NCBI GenBank assembly: GCA_961205875.1
Contig: OY540809.1
Span: 32,500,267-32,564,266 of the forward strand
Length of the DNA: 64,000 bases
Source: Sialis fuliginosa
Lineage: Eukaryota > Arthropoda > Insecta > Megaloptera > Sialidae
Direction: 5' to 3'
Both the position numbers and the translations under genes were made by a program. Position 1 is the first letter of the stretch. Every line of letters starts with the position of its first letter. The notes under the pieces are model-generated. The model saw only the letters and a list, made by a program, of their open reading frames with translations, ran no database searches and was not told the DNA's origin. Shown here piece after piece: positions 11,264 to 23,925 of this stretch.

Positions 11264-12084
11264 TTATGTTTATGTTTATGTTTATGTTTATGTTTATGTT
11301 TATGTTTATGTTTATGTTTATGTTTATGTTTATGTTTATGTTTATGTTTATATTTATGTTTATTTTAAAATTTATGTTTATGTTTATGTTTATTTTTATG
11401 TTTATATTTATGTTTATGTTTATGATTATGTTTATGTTTATGTTTATGTTTATGTTTATGTTTATGTTTATGTTTATGTTTATGTTTATGTTTATGTTTA
11501 TGTTTATGTTTATGTTTATGTTTATGTTTATGTTTATGTTTATGTTTATGTTTATGTTTAAGTTTATGTTTATGTTTATGTTTATGTTTATGTTTATGTT
11601 TATGTTTATGTTTATGTTTATGTTTATGTTTATGTTTATGTTTATGTTTATGTTTATGTTTATGTTTATGTTTATGTTTATGTTTATGTTTATGTTTAAG
11701 TTTGTTTAAATTTAAGTTTATATTTTAATTTATGTTTAAGTTTATGTTTTAATTTATGTTTAAATTTAAGTTTATGTTTTAATTTATGTTTAAATTTAAG
11801 TTTATGTTTTAATTTATGTTTAAATTCATGTTTAAATTTATGTTTAAATTTAAGTTTAAATTTATGTTAAAATTTATGTTTAAATTTATGTTTAAATTTA
11901 TGTTTAAATTTATGTCTAAATTTATGTTTAAATTTATGTTTAAATTTATGTCTAAATTTATTTTAAATTTATGTTTAAATTTAAGTTTATGTTTTAATTT
12001 ATATTTAAATTTATGTTTAAATTTATGTTTAAATTTATGTTTAAATTTAAGTTTAAATTTATGTTTCAGTTTATGTTTTAATTT
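11264..12084 (+). repeat. Right arm 9
   Basis: Same total length as right arm 7 (821 bp), but the internal TTTAAG interruption has moved by one hexamer: one sub-tract gained and its neighbour lost a copy. Confidence 0.88.
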
Positions 12085-12102
12085 ATGTTTAAATTTAAAC
12101 AT

Positions 12103-12415
12103 AAATTTAATCATAAATTTAGACATAAATTAATACATAAACTTAAATTTAAACATAAACATAAATTTAAACATTCATTTTAAACATAAATTTAAACATA
12201 AATTTAAACATAAACTTAAACATAAACTTAAATATAAACATAAACATTAACATAAACATAAACGTAAACATTAACTTAAACATAAATTTAAACATAAACA
12301 TAAACATAAACATAAACATAAACATAAACATAAACATAAACATAAACATAAACATAAACATAAACATAAACATAAACATAAACATAAACATAAACATAAA
12401 CATAAACATAAACAT
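12103..12415 (-). repeat. Inverted left arm of core 10 (long type, 313 bp)
   Basis: Follows the palindrome at 12085-12102; same length as the arm of core 6. Confidence 0.9.
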
Positions 12416-12680
12416 TATTTTTAATTGTAAAAAAGAATTGTGTCGAAAATCATCATTTGACTCAAATTACATCAAATAATGTCAAATCTAGTCATTTAAA
12501 CACTAAATTTCCGATAAGTATCTAAACTGATGGAATTGAATTAAAATAATTTGATCCGATTGTTTATGGTACGAATCGAGACGTTTATTATCAAAATAGA
12601 CCGATTTAATACAAATCGAGTCGATTTGCAGTTGATGTTATATGTTTATTTAGGTGTATGATTTAGTTTATGTTTAATGC
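12416..12680 (+). repeat. Core element copy 10 (type B, AATGC end)
   Basis: 265 bp, last core of the 2.2 kb higher-order array. Confidence 0.92.
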
Positions 12681-14226
12681 TTATGTTTATGTTTATGTTT
12701 ATGTTTATGTTTATGTTTATGTTTATGTTTATGTTTATGTTTATGTTTATGTTTATGTTTATGTTTATGTTTATGTTTATGTTTATGTTTATGTTTATGT
12801 TTATGTTTATGTTTATGTTTATGTTTATGTTTATGTTTATGTTTATGTTTATGTTTATGTTTATGTTTATGTTTATGTTTATGTTTATGTTTATGTTTAA
12901 GTTTGTTTAAATTTAAGTTTATATTTTAATTTATGTTTAAATTTATGTTTAAATTTATGTTTAAATTTAAGTTTAAATTTATGTTTAAATTTATGTCTAA
13001 ATTTATTTTAAATTTATATTTAAATTTATGTTTAAATTTAAGTTTATGTTTAAATTTATGTTTGAATTTATGTTTAAATTTATGTTTAAATTTATGTTTC
13101 AGTTTATGTTTAAGTTTATGTTTTAATTTATGTTTAAATTTATGTTTAAATTTATGTTTTAATTTATGCTTAAATTTATGTTTAAATTTATGTTTAAATT
13201 TATGTTTAAATTTATGTTTAAATTTATGTTTAAATTTATGTTTCAGTTTATGTTTAAGTTTATGATTTAATTTATGTTTAAATTGATGTTTAAATTTATG
13301 TTTAAATTTATGTTTAAATTTATGTTTAAATTTATGTTTAAATTTATGTTTAAATTTATGTTTAAATTTATGTTTCAGTTTATGTTTTAATTTATGTTTA
13401 AATTCATGTTTAAATTCATGTTTAAATTTATGTTTTAATTTATGTTTAAATTTATGTTTAAGTTTATGTTTTAATTTATGTTTAAATTTATGTTTAAATT
13501 TATGTTTTAATTTATGCTTAAATTTATGTTTAAATTTATGTTTAAATTTATGTTTAAATTTATGTTTCAGTTTATGTTTAAGTTTATGATTTAATTTATG
13601 TTTAAATTGATGTTTAAATTTATGTTTAAATTTATGTTTAAATTTATGTTTAAATTTATGTTTAAATTTATGTTTAAATTTATGTTTCAGTTTATGTTTT
13701 AATTTATGTTTAAATTCATGTTTAAATTCATGTTTAAATTTATGTTTTAATTTATGTTTAAATTTATGTTTAAGTTTATGTTTTAATTTATGTTTAAATT
13801 TATGTTTAAATTTACGTTTTATTTATGTTTAAATTTATGTTTAAATTTATGTTTAAATTTATGTTTAAATTTATGTTTCAGTTTATGTTTAAGTTTATGT
13901 TTTAATTTATGTTTAAATTTATGTTTAAATTTATGTTTAAATTTATGTTTAAATTTATGTTTAAATTTATGTTTAAATTTATGTTTAAATTTATGTTTAA
14001 ATTTTAGGTTTCGATTTATGTCTAAATTTATTTTAAATTTATGTTTAAATTTATGTTTAAATTTAAGTTTATGTTTTAATTTATGTTTAAGTTTATGTTT
14101 TAATTTATGTTTAAATTTATGTTTAAATTTATGTTTAAATTTATGTTTAAATTTATGTTTCAATTTATGTTTAAGTTTATGTTTCAATTTATGTTTAAGT
14201 TTATGTTTTAATTTATGTTTAAATTT
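12681..14226 (+). repeat. Right arm 10
   Basis: Pure hexamer to about 12898, transition, then a 1.3 kb 12-mer field. The field holds a diverged internal duplication of about 330-350 bp: TTTATGCTTAAA recurs near 13166 and 13512, and TTTATGATTTAA near 13259 and 13585. TTTTAGGTTTCGATTTATG at about 14003 is a marker shared with the arms of cores 12-14, 17 and 18. Confidence 0.88.
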
Positions 14227-14244
14227 ATGTTTAAATTTAAACAT

Positions 14245-14928
14245 AAATTTAATCATAAATTTAGACATAAATTAAAACATAAACTTAAATTTAAACATAA
14301 ACATAAATTTAAACATAAATTTAATCTTAAAATTAAACATAATTTGAAATATAAATTAAAACATAAACTTAAACATAAACTTAAACATAAATTTATACAT
14401 AAACTTAAACATTAACTTAAATATAAACATAAACATTAACATAAACATAAACGTAAACATTAACTTAAACATAAATATAAACATAAACATAAACATAAAC
14501 ATAAACATAAACATAAACATAAACATAAACATAAACATAAACATAAACATAAACATAAACATAAACATAAACATAAACATAAACATAAACATAAACATAA
14601 ACATAAACATAAACATAAACATAAACATAAACATAAACATAAACATAAACATAAACATAAACATAAACATAAACATAAACATAAACATAAACATAAACAT
14701 AAACATAAACATAAACATAAACATAAACATAAACATAAACATAAACATAAACATAAACATAAACATAAACATAAACATAAACATAAACATAAACATAAAC
14801 ATAAACATAAACATAAACATAAACATAAACATAAACATAAACATAAACATTAACATAAACATAAACGTAAACATTAACTTAAACATAAATATAAACATAA
14901 ACATAAACATAAACATAAACATAAACAT
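14245..14928 (-). repeat. Inverted left arm of core 11 (extended, 684 bp)
   Basis: Follows the palindrome at 14227-14244. The pure ATAAAC tract (14477-14848, 62 copies) is bracketed on both sides by the same module CATTAACATAAACATAAACG...TAACTTAAACATAAATATAAAC (about 14435-14482 and 14849-14896). The hexamer expansion therefore lies between two copies of one element. Confidence 0.9.
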
Positions 14929-15193
14929 TATTTTTAATTTTAAAAAAGAATTGTGTCGAAAATCATCATTTGACTCAAATTACATCAAATAATGTCAAAT
15001 CTAGTCATTTAAACACTAAATTTCCGATAAGTATCTAAACTGATGGAATTGAATTAAAATAATTTGATCCGATTGTTATTGGTACGAATCGAGACGTTTA
15101 TTATCAAAATAGACCGATTTAATACAAATCGAGTCGATTTGCAGTTGATGTTATATGTTTATTTAGGTGTATGATTTAGTTTATGTTTAATGC
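14929..15193 (+). repeat. Core element copy 11 (type A')
   Basis: 265 bp. Type A' has TTATTGG like type A but AATTTTAAAAAAG instead of AATTGTAAAAAAG at the left end; also copies 13, 14, 15, 18 and 19. Confidence 0.92.
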
Positions 15194-15822
15194 TTATGTT
15201 TATGTTTATGTTTATGTTTATTTTAAAATTTATGTTTATGTTTATGTTTATGTTTATGTTTATGTTTATGTTTATGTTTATGTTTATGTTTATGTTTATG
15301 TTTATGTTTATGTTTATGTTTATGTTTATGTTTATGTTTATGTTTATGTTTATGTTTATGTTTATGTTTATGTTTATGTTTATGTTTATGTTTATGTTTA
15401 TGTTTATGTTTATGTTTATGTTTATGTTTATGTTTATGTTTATGTTTATGTTTATGTTTATGTTTATGTTTATGTTTATGTTTATGTTTATGTTTATGTT
15501 TATGTTTATGTTTATGTTTATGTTTATGTTTATGTTTATGTTTATGTTTATGTTCATGTTTATGTTTATGTTTATGTTTATGTTTATGTTTATGTTTATG
15601 TTTATGTTTAAGTTTGTTTAAATTTAAGTTTATATTTTAATTTATGTTTAAGTTTATGTTTTAATTTATGTTTAAATTTAAGTTTATGTTTTAATTTATG
15701 TTTAAATTTAAGTTTATGTTTTATTTATGTTTAAATTCATGTTTAAATTTATGTTTAAATTTAAGTTTAAATTTATGTTTAAATTTATGTTTAAATTTAT
15801 GTTTCAGTTTATGTTTTAATTT
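15194..15822 (+). repeat. Right arm 11
   Basis: Hexamer to about 15609 with TTTATTTTAAAATTTATG near 15220 and one TTCATG near 15553. Transition, then a short 12-mer field that includes a contracted TTTTATTTATG word near 15720 shared with arms 12 and 17. Confidence 0.9.
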
Positions 15823-15840
15823 ATGTTTAAATTTAAACAT

Positions 15841-16128
15841 AACATAAATTTAAATTTAAACATAAACATAAATTTAAACATCCATTTTAAACATAAATTT
15901 AAACATAAATTTAAATATAAATTTAAACTTAATTTGAAATATAAATTTAAACATAAACTTAAACATAAACTTAAATATAAACATAAAAATTAACATAAAC
16001 ATAAACATAAACGTAAACATTAACTTAAACATAAATATAAACATAAACATAAACATAAACATAAACATAAACATAAACATAAACATAAACATAAACATAA
16101 ACATAAACATAAACATAAACATAAACAT
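15841..16128 (-). repeat. Inverted left arm of core 12
   Basis: Follows the palindrome at 15823-15840. It begins like a short-type arm (ATCCATTTT near 15883) but ends with the GTAAACATTAAC module of the long type, so it looks like a recombinant of the two. Confidence 0.88.
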
Positions 16129-16393
16129 TATTTTTAATTGTAAAAAAGAATTGTGTCGAAAATCATCATTTGACTCAAATTACATCAAATAATGTCAAAT
16201 CTAGTCATTTAAACACTAAATTTCCGATAAGTATCTAAACTGATGGAATTGAATTAAAATAATTTGATCCGATTGTTTATGGTACGAATCGAGACGTTTA
16301 TTATCAAAATAGACCGATTTAATACAAATCGAGTCGATTTGCAGTTGATGTTATATGTTTATTTAGGTGTATGATTTAGTTTATGTTTAATGC
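16129..16393 (+). repeat. Core element copy 12 (type B outside the 2.2 kb array)
   Basis: 265 bp with GTTTATGG, flanked on both sides by type A' cores. Confidence 0.92.
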
Positions 16394-18246
16394 TTATGTT
16401 TATGTTTATGTTTATGTTATGTTTATGTTTATGTTTATGTTTATATTTATGTTTATTTTAAAATTTATGTTTATGTTTATGTTTATTTTTATGTTTATAT
16501 TTATGTTTATGTTTATGATTATGTTTATGTTTATGTTTATGTTTATGTTTATGTTTATGTTTATGTTTATGTTTATGTTTATGTTTATGTTTATGTTTAT
16601 GTTTATGTTTATGTTTATGTTTATGTTTATGTTTATGTTTATGTTTATGTTTATGTTTATGTTTATGTTTATGTTTATGTTTATGTTTATGTTTATGTTC
16701 ATGTTTATGTTTATGTTTATGTTTATGTTTATGTTTATGTTTAAGTTTGTTTAAATTTAAGTTTATATTTTAATTTATGTTTAAGTTTATGTTTTAATTT
16801 ATGTTTAAATTTAAGTTTATGTTTTAATTTATGTTTAAATTTAAGTTTATGTTTTATTTATGTTTAAATTCATGTTTAAATTTATGTTTAAATTTAAGTT
16901 TAAATTTATGTTAAAATTTATGTTTAAATTTATGTTTAAATTTATGTTTAAATTTATGTCTAAATTTATTTTAAATTTATGTTTAAATTTATGTTTAAAT
17001 TTATGTCTAAATTTATGTTTAAATTTATGTTTAAATTCATGTCTAAATTTATTTTAAATTTATGTTTAAATTTATGTTTAAATTTATGTTTAAATTTATG
17101 TTTAAATTTATGTTTAAATTTATGTTTAAATTTATGTTTAAATTTAAGTTTATGTTTTAATTTATGTTTAAATTTATGTTTAAATTTATGTTTATGTTTA
17201 AATTTATGTTTATGTTTAAATTTATGTTTAAATTTAAGTTTATGTTTTAATTTATGTTTAAATTCATGTTTAAATTCATGTTTAAATTCATGTTTAAATT
17301 TATGTTTAAATTTATGTTTAAATTTATGTTTAAATTTATGTTTAAATTTATGTTTAAATTTATGTTTAAATTTATGTTTAAATTTATGTTTAAATTTATG
17401 TTTAAATTTATGTCTAAATTTATTTTAAATTTATGTCTAAATTTATTTTAAATTTATGTTTAAATTTATGTTTAAATTTATGTTTAAATTTATGTCTAAA
17501 TTTATTTTAAATTTATATTTAAATTTATGTTTAAATTTAAGTTTATGTTTAAATTTATGTTTGAATTTATGTTTAAATTTATGTTTAAATTTATGTTTCA
17601 GTTTATGTTTAAGTTTATGTTTTAATTTATGTTTAAATTTATGTTTAAATTTATGTTTTAATTTATGCTTAAATTTATGTTTAAAATTATGTTTAAATTT
17701 ATGTTTAAATTTATGTTTCAGTTTATGTTTAAGTTTATGATTCAGTTTATGTTTTAATTTATGTTTAAATTCATGTTTAAATTCATGTTTAAATTTATGT
17801 TTTAATTTATGTTTAAATTTATGTTTAAGTTTATGTTTTAATTTATGTTTAAATTTATGTTTAAATTTACGTTTTAATTTATGTTTAAATTTATGTTTAA
17901 ATTTATGTTTAAATTTATGTTTAAATTTATGTTTCAGTTTATGTTTAAGTTTATGTTTTAATTTATGTTTAAATTTATGTTTAAATTTATGTTTAAATTT
18001 ATGTTTAAATTTATGTTTAAATTTATGTTTAAATTTATGTTTAAATTTTAGGTTTCGATTTATGTCTAAATTTATTTTAAATTTATGTTTAAATTTATGT
18101 TTAAATTTAAGTTTATGTTTTAATTTATGTTTAAGTTTATGTTTTAATTTATGTTTAAATTTATGTTTAAATTTATGTTTAAATTTATGTTTAAATTTAT
18201 GTTTCAATTTATGTTTAAGTTTATGTTTTAATTTATGTTTAAATTT
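16394..18246 (+). repeat. Right arm 12
   Basis: Hexamer to about 16742 with a phase break (TTTATGTTATG near 16414) and one TTCATG near 16697. The 1.5 kb 12-mer field contains TTTAGGTTTCGATTTATG near 18048. From about 16755 on it is nearly the same as right arm 17. Confidence 0.88.
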
Positions 18247-18264
18247 ATGTTTAAATTTAAACAT

Positions 18265-18871
18265 AAATTTAATCATAAATTTAGACATAAATTAAAACAT
18301 AAACTTAAATTTAAACATAAACATAAATTTAAACATTCATTTTAAACATAAATTTAAACATAAATTTAATCTTAAATTTAAACATAATTTGAAATATAAA
18401 TTAAAACATAAACTTAAACATAAACTTAAACATAAATTTAAACATAAACTTAAACATTAACTTAAATATAAACATAAACATTAACATAAACATAAACGTA
18501 AACATTAACTTAAACATAAATATAAACATAAACATAAACATAAACATAAACATAAACATAAACATAAACATAAACATAAACATAAACATAAACATAAACA
18601 TAAACATAAACATAAACATAAACATAAACATAAACATAAACATAAACATAAACATAAACATAAACATAAACATAAACATAAACATAAACATAAACATAAA
18701 CATAAACATAAACATAAACATAAACATAAACATAAACATAAACATAAACATAAACATAAACATAAACATAAACATAAACATAAACATAAACATAAACATT
18801 AACATAAACATAAACGTAAACATTAACTTAAACATAAATATAAACATAAACATAAACATAAACATAAACAA
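18265..18871 (-). repeat. Inverted left arm of core 13 (extended, 607 bp)
   Basis: Follows the palindrome at 18247-18264. A pure tract of about 270 bp is bracketed by two CATTAACATAAACATAAACG modules. The core boundary reads AACAATATTTTT instead of AACATTATTTTT. Confidence 0.9.
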
Positions 18872-19136
18872 TATTTTTAATTTTAAAAAAGAATTGTGTC
18901 GAAAATCATCATTTGACTCAAATTACATCAAATAATGTCAAATCTAGTCATTTAAACACTAAATTTCCGATAAGTATCTAAACTGATGGAATTGAATTAA
19001 AATAATTTGATCCGATTGTTATTGGTACGAATCGAGACGTTTATTATCAAAATAGACCGATTTAATACAAATCGAGTCGATTTGCAGTTGATGTTATATG
19101 TTTATTTAGGTGTATGATTTAGTTTATGTTTAATGC
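18872..19136 (+). repeat. Core element copy 13 (type A')
   Basis: 265 bp; shares the AACAATA left boundary only with copy 14. Confidence 0.92.
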
Positions 19137-20719
19137 TTATGTTTATGTTTATGTTTATGTTTATTTTAAAATTTATGTTTATGTTTATGTTTATGTTTAT
19201 GTTTATGTTTATGTTTATGTTTATGTTTATGTTTATGTTTATGTTTATGTTTATGTTTATGTTTATGTTTATGTTTATGTTTATGTTTATGTTTATGTTT
19301 ATGTTTATGTTTATGTTTATGTTTATGTTTATGTTTATGTTTATGTTTATGTTTATGTTTATGTTTATGTTTATGTTTATGTTTATGTTTATGTTTAAGT
19401 TTATGTTTATGTTTATGTTTATGTTTATGTTTATGTTTATGTTTATGTTTATGTTTATGTTTATGTTTATGTTTATGTTTATGTTTATCTTTATGTTTAT
19501 GTTTATGTTTATGTTTATGTTTATGTTTATGTTTATGTTTATGTTTATGTTTATGTTTATGTTTATGTTTATGTTTATGTTTATGTTTATGTTTATGTTT
19601 ATGTTTATGTTTATGTTTATGTTTATGTTTATGTTTATGTTTATGTTTATGTTTATGTTTATGTTTATGTTTATGTTTATGTTTATGTTTATGTTTATGT
19701 TTATGTTTATGTTTATGTTTATGTTTATGTTTATGTTTAAGTTTGTTTAAATTTAAGTTTATATTTTAATTTATGTTTAAATTTATGTTTAAATTTATGT
19801 TTAAATTTATGTTTAAATTTAAGTTTAAATTTATGTTTAAATTTATGTCTAAATTTATTTTAAATTTATATTTAAATTTATGTTTAAATTTAAGTTTATG
19901 TTTAAATTTATGTTTGAATTTATGTTTAAATTTATGTTTAAATTTATGTTTCAGTTTATGTTTAAGTTTATGTTTTAATTTATGTTTAAATTTATGTTTA
20001 AATTTATGTTTTAATTTATGCTTAAATTTATGTTTAAATTTATGTTTAAATTTATGTTTAAATTTATGTTTCAGTTTATGTTTAAGTTTATGATTTAATT
20101 TACGTTTAAATTTATGTTTAAATTTATGTTTAAATTTATGTTTAAATTTATGTTTAAATTTATGTTTAAATTTATGTTTAAATTTATGTTTAAATTTATG
20201 TTTCAGTTTATGTTTTAATTTATGTTTAAATTCATGTTTAAATTCATGTTTAAATTTATGTTTTAATTTATGTTTAAATTTATGTTTAAGTTTATGTTTT
20301 AATTTATGTTTAAATTTATGTTTAAATTTACGTTTTAATTTATGTTTAAATTTATGTTTAAATTTATGTTTAAATTTATGTTTAAATTTATGTTTCAGTT
20401 TATGTTTAAGTTTATGTTTTAATTTATGTTTAAATTTATGTTTAAATTTATGTTTAAATTTATGTTTAAATTTATGTTTAAATTTATGTTTAAATTTATG
20501 TTTAAATTTATGTTTAAATTTTAGGTTTCGATTTATGTCTAAATTTATTTTAAATTTATGTTTAAATTTATGTTTAAATTTAAGTTTATGTTTTAATTTA
20601 TGTTTAAGTTTATGTTTTAATTTATGTTTAAATTTATGTTTAAATTTATGTTTAAATTTATGTTTAAATTTATGTTTCAATTTATGTTTAAGTTTATGTT
20701 TTAATTTATGTTTAAATTT
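19137..20719 (+). repeat. Right arm 13
   Basis: About 600 bp of hexamer with three interruptions (TTTATTTTAAAA, TTTAAG, TATCTTTATG). Then the transition and a 970-bp 12-mer field with TTTACG words and TTTTAGGTTTCGA near 20519. Confidence 0.9.
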
Positions 20720-20761
20720 ATGTTTAAATTTAAACATAAATTTATGTTTAAATTTAAACAT
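20720..20761. repeat. Double strand-switch palindrome
   Basis: Two perfect ATGTTTAAATTTAAACAT copies (20720-20737 and 20744-20761) separated by AAATTT, so orientation flips twice within 42 bp and the 42-bp block is itself palindromic. Confidence 0.9.
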
Positions 20762-21386
20762 AAATTTAATCATAAATTTAGACATAAATTAAAACATAAA
20801 CTTAAATTTAAACATAAACATAAATTTAAACATTCATTTTAAACATAAATTTAAACATAAATTTAATCTTAAATTTAAACATAATTTGAAATATAAATTA
20901 AAACATAAACTTAAACATAAACTTAAACATAAATTTAAACATAAACTTAAACATTAACTTAAATATAAACATAAACATTAACATAAACATAAACGTAAAC
21001 ATTAACTTAAACATAAATATAAACATAAACATAAACATAAACATAAACATAAACATAAACATAAACATAAACATAAACATAAACATAAACATAAACATAA
21101 ACATAAACATAAACATAAACATAAACATAAACATAAACATAAACATAAACATAAACATAAACATAAACATAAACATAAACATAAACATAAACATAAACAT
21201 AAACATAAACATAAACATAAACATAAACATAAACATAAACATAAACATAAACATAAACATAAACATAAACATAAACATAAACATAAACATAAACATAAAC
21301 ATAAACATAAACATTAACATAAACATAAACGTAAACATTAACTTAAACATAAATATAAACATAAACATAAACATAAACATAAACAA
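20762..21386 (-). repeat. Inverted left arm of core 14 (extended, 625 bp)
   Basis: Pure tract about 21019-21310, bracketed by the duplicated CATTAACATAAACATAAACG module; boundary AACAATATTTTT. Confidence 0.9.
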
Positions 21387-21651
21387 TATTTTTAATTTTA
21401 AAAAAGAATTGTGTCGAAAATCATCATTTGACTCAAATTACATCAAATAATGTCAAATCTAGTCATTTAAACACTAAATTTCCGATAAGTATCTAAACTG
21501 ATGGAATTGAATTAAAATAATTTGATCCGATTGTTATTGGTTCGAATCGAGACGTTTATTATCAAAATAGACCGATTTAATACAAATCGAGTCGATTTGC
21601 AGTTGATGTTATATGTTTATTTAGGTGTATGATTTAGTTTATGTTTAATGC
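21387..21651 (+). repeat. Core element copy 14 (type A', B-box-like change)
   Basis: 265 bp. TACGAATC is TTCGAATC at 21541, giving GGTTCGAATC at 21539-21548, which resembles an RNA polymerase III B box. No A-box-like word was seen upstream, so a tRNA or SINE call is not supported. Confidence 0.9.
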
Positions 21652-23216
21652 TTATGTTTATGTTTATGTTTATGTTTATTTTAAAATTTATGTTTATGTT
21701 TATGTTTATGTTTATGTTTATGTTTATGTTTATGTTTATGTTTATGTTTATGTTTATGTTTATGTTTATGTTTATGTTTATGTTTATGTTTATGTTTATG
21801 TTTATGTTTATGTTTATGTTTATGTTTATGTTTATGTTTATGTTTATGTTTATGTTTATGTTTATGTTTATGTTTATGTTTATGTTTATGTTTATGTTTA
21901 TGTTTATGTTTAAGTTTATGTTTATGTTTATGTTTATGTTTATGTTTATGTTTATGTTTATGTTTATGTTTATGTTTATGTTTATGTTTATGTTTATGTT
22001 TATCTTTATGTTTATGTTTATGTTTATGTTTATGTTTATGTTTATGTTTATGTTTATGTTTATGTTTATGTTTATGTTTATGTTTATGTTTATGTTTATG
22101 TTTATGTTTATGTTTATGTTTATGTTTATGTTTATGTTTATGTTTATGTTTATGTTTATGTTTATGTTTATGTTTATGTTTATGTTTATGTTTATGTTTA
22201 TGTTTATGTTTATGTTTATGTTTATGTTTATGTTTAAGTTTGTTTAAATTTAAGTTTATATTTTAATTTATGTTTAAATTTATGTTTAAATTTATGTTTA
22301 AATTTATGTTTAAATTTAAGTTTAAATTTATGTTTAAATTTATGTCTAAATTTATTTTAAATTTATATTTAAATTTATGTTTAAATTTAAGTTTATGTTT
22401 AAATTTATGTTTGAATTTATGTTTAAATTTATGTTTAAATTTATGTTTCAGTTTATGTTTAAGTTTATGTTTTAATTTATGTTTAAATTTATGTTTAAAT
22501 TTATGTTTTAATTTATGCTTAAATTTATGTTTAAATTTATGTTTAAATTTATGTTTAAATTTATGTTTCAGTTTATGTTTAAGTTTATGATTTAATTTAC
22601 GTTTAAATTTATGTTTAAATTTATGTTTAAATTTATGTTTAAATTTATGTTTAAATTTATGTTTAAATTTATGTTTAAATTTATGTTTAAATTTATGTTT
22701 CAGTTTATGTTTTAATTTATGTTTAAATTCATGTTTAAATTCATGTTTAAATTTATGTTTTAATTTATGTTTAAATTTATGTTTAAGTTTATGTTTTAAT
22801 TTATGTTTAAATTTATGTTTAAATTTACGTTTTAATTTATGTTTAAATTTATGTTTAAATTTATGTTTAAATTTATGTTTAAATTTATGTTTCAGTTTAT
22901 GTTTAAGTTTATGTTTTAATTTATGTTTAAATTTATGTTTAAATTTATGTTTAAATTTATGTTTAAATTTATGTTTAAATTTATGTTTAAATTTATGTTT
23001 AAATTTATGTTTAAATTTTAGGTTTCGATTTATGTCTAAATTTATTTTAAATTTATGTTTAAATTTATGTTTAAATTTAAGTTTATGTTTTAATTTATGT
23101 TTAAGTTTATGTTTTAATTTATGTTTAAATTTATGTTTAAATTTATGTTTAAATTTATGTTTAAATTTATGTTTCAATTTATGTTTAAGTTTATGTTTTA
23201 ATTTATGTTTAAATTT
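21652..23216 (+). repeat. Right arm 14
   Basis: Same interruptions as right arm 13 but 18 bp (three hexamers) shorter, all in the pure tract. The 12-mer field looks the same as that of arm 13. Confidence 0.9.
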
Positions 23217-23258
23217 ATGTTTAAATTTAAACATAAATTTATGTTTAAATTTAAACAT
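23217..23258. repeat. Double strand-switch palindrome
   Basis: Palindromes at 23217-23234 and 23241-23258, same arrangement as at 20720. Confidence 0.9.
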
Positions 23259-23925
23259 AAATTTAATCATAAATTTAGACATAAATTAAAACATAAACTT
23301 AAATTTAAACATAAACATAAATTTAAACATTCATTTTAAACATAAATTTAAACATAAATTTAATCTTAAATTTAAACATAATTTGAAATATAAATTAAAA
23401 CATAAACTTAAACATAAACTTAAACATAAATTTAAACATAAACTTAAACATTAACTTAAATATAAACATAAACATTAACATAAACATAAACGTAAACATT
23501 AACTTAAACATAAATATAAACATAAACATAAACATAAACATAAACATAAACATAAACATAAACATAAACATAAACATAAACATAAACATAAACATAAACA
23601 TAAACATAAACATAAACATAAACATAAACATAAACATAAACATAAACATAAACATAAACATAAACATAAACATAAACATAAACATAAACATAAACATAAA
23701 CATAAACATAAACATAAACATAAACATAAACATAAACATAAACATAAACATAAACATAAACATAAACATAAACATAAACATAAACATAAACATAAACATA
23801 AACATAAACATAAACATAAACATAAACATAAACATAAACATAAACATAAACATTAACATAAACATAAACGTAAACATTAACTTAAACATAAATATAAACA
23901 TAAACATAAACATAAACATAAACAT
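23259..23925 (-). repeat. Inverted left arm of core 15 (extended, 667 bp)
   Basis: Pure ATAAAC tract of about 335 bp between two CATTAACATAAACATAAACG modules; boundary back to AACATTATTTTT. Confidence 0.9.

Larger units (their letters stand above)
4174..12415 (+). repeat. Higher-order repeat array, about 2.2 kb unit with two cores
   Basis: Core starts are spaced 1417, 783, 1417, 783, 1423, 1002 and 1417 bp, so the composite period is 2200, 2200 and 2425 bp. In each unit a core ending AATGT, with an interrupted hexamer arm and full 12-mer field, alternates with a core ending AATGC whose arm is short. Left arms alternate likewise between short (ATCCATTTT) and long (ATTCATTTT). Translated frames and marker interruptions are the same from unit to unit, so the units look recently amplified. 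Confidence 0.88.
18872..23925 (+). repeat. Tandem pair of near-identical 2.5 kb units
   Basis: Units 18872-21386 (2515 bp) and 21387-23925 (2539 bp) share arm interruptions (TTTAAG near 19397/21912, TATCTTTATG near 19488/22003), 12-mer field, double palindrome and extended left arm. They differ mainly in pure-tract copy number and in one base of the core (21541). Confidence 0.85.

Noticed and set aside
14003..14020. Telomere-like TTTAGG words (TTTTAGGTTTCGA, TTTTAGGTTTAAA, TTTAGGTGTATG)
   Set aside because: Single isolated words one base from TTTATG or TTTAAG variants; no tandem TTAGG, TTTAGG or TTTAGGG run exists, so a telomere cannot be called.
443..14928. Terminal inverted repeats of a DNA transposon formed by the diverging hexamer arms
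   Set aside because: The arms are simple repeats of variable length with no defined ends, no target-site duplication and no transposase; kept only as a hypothesis about origin.
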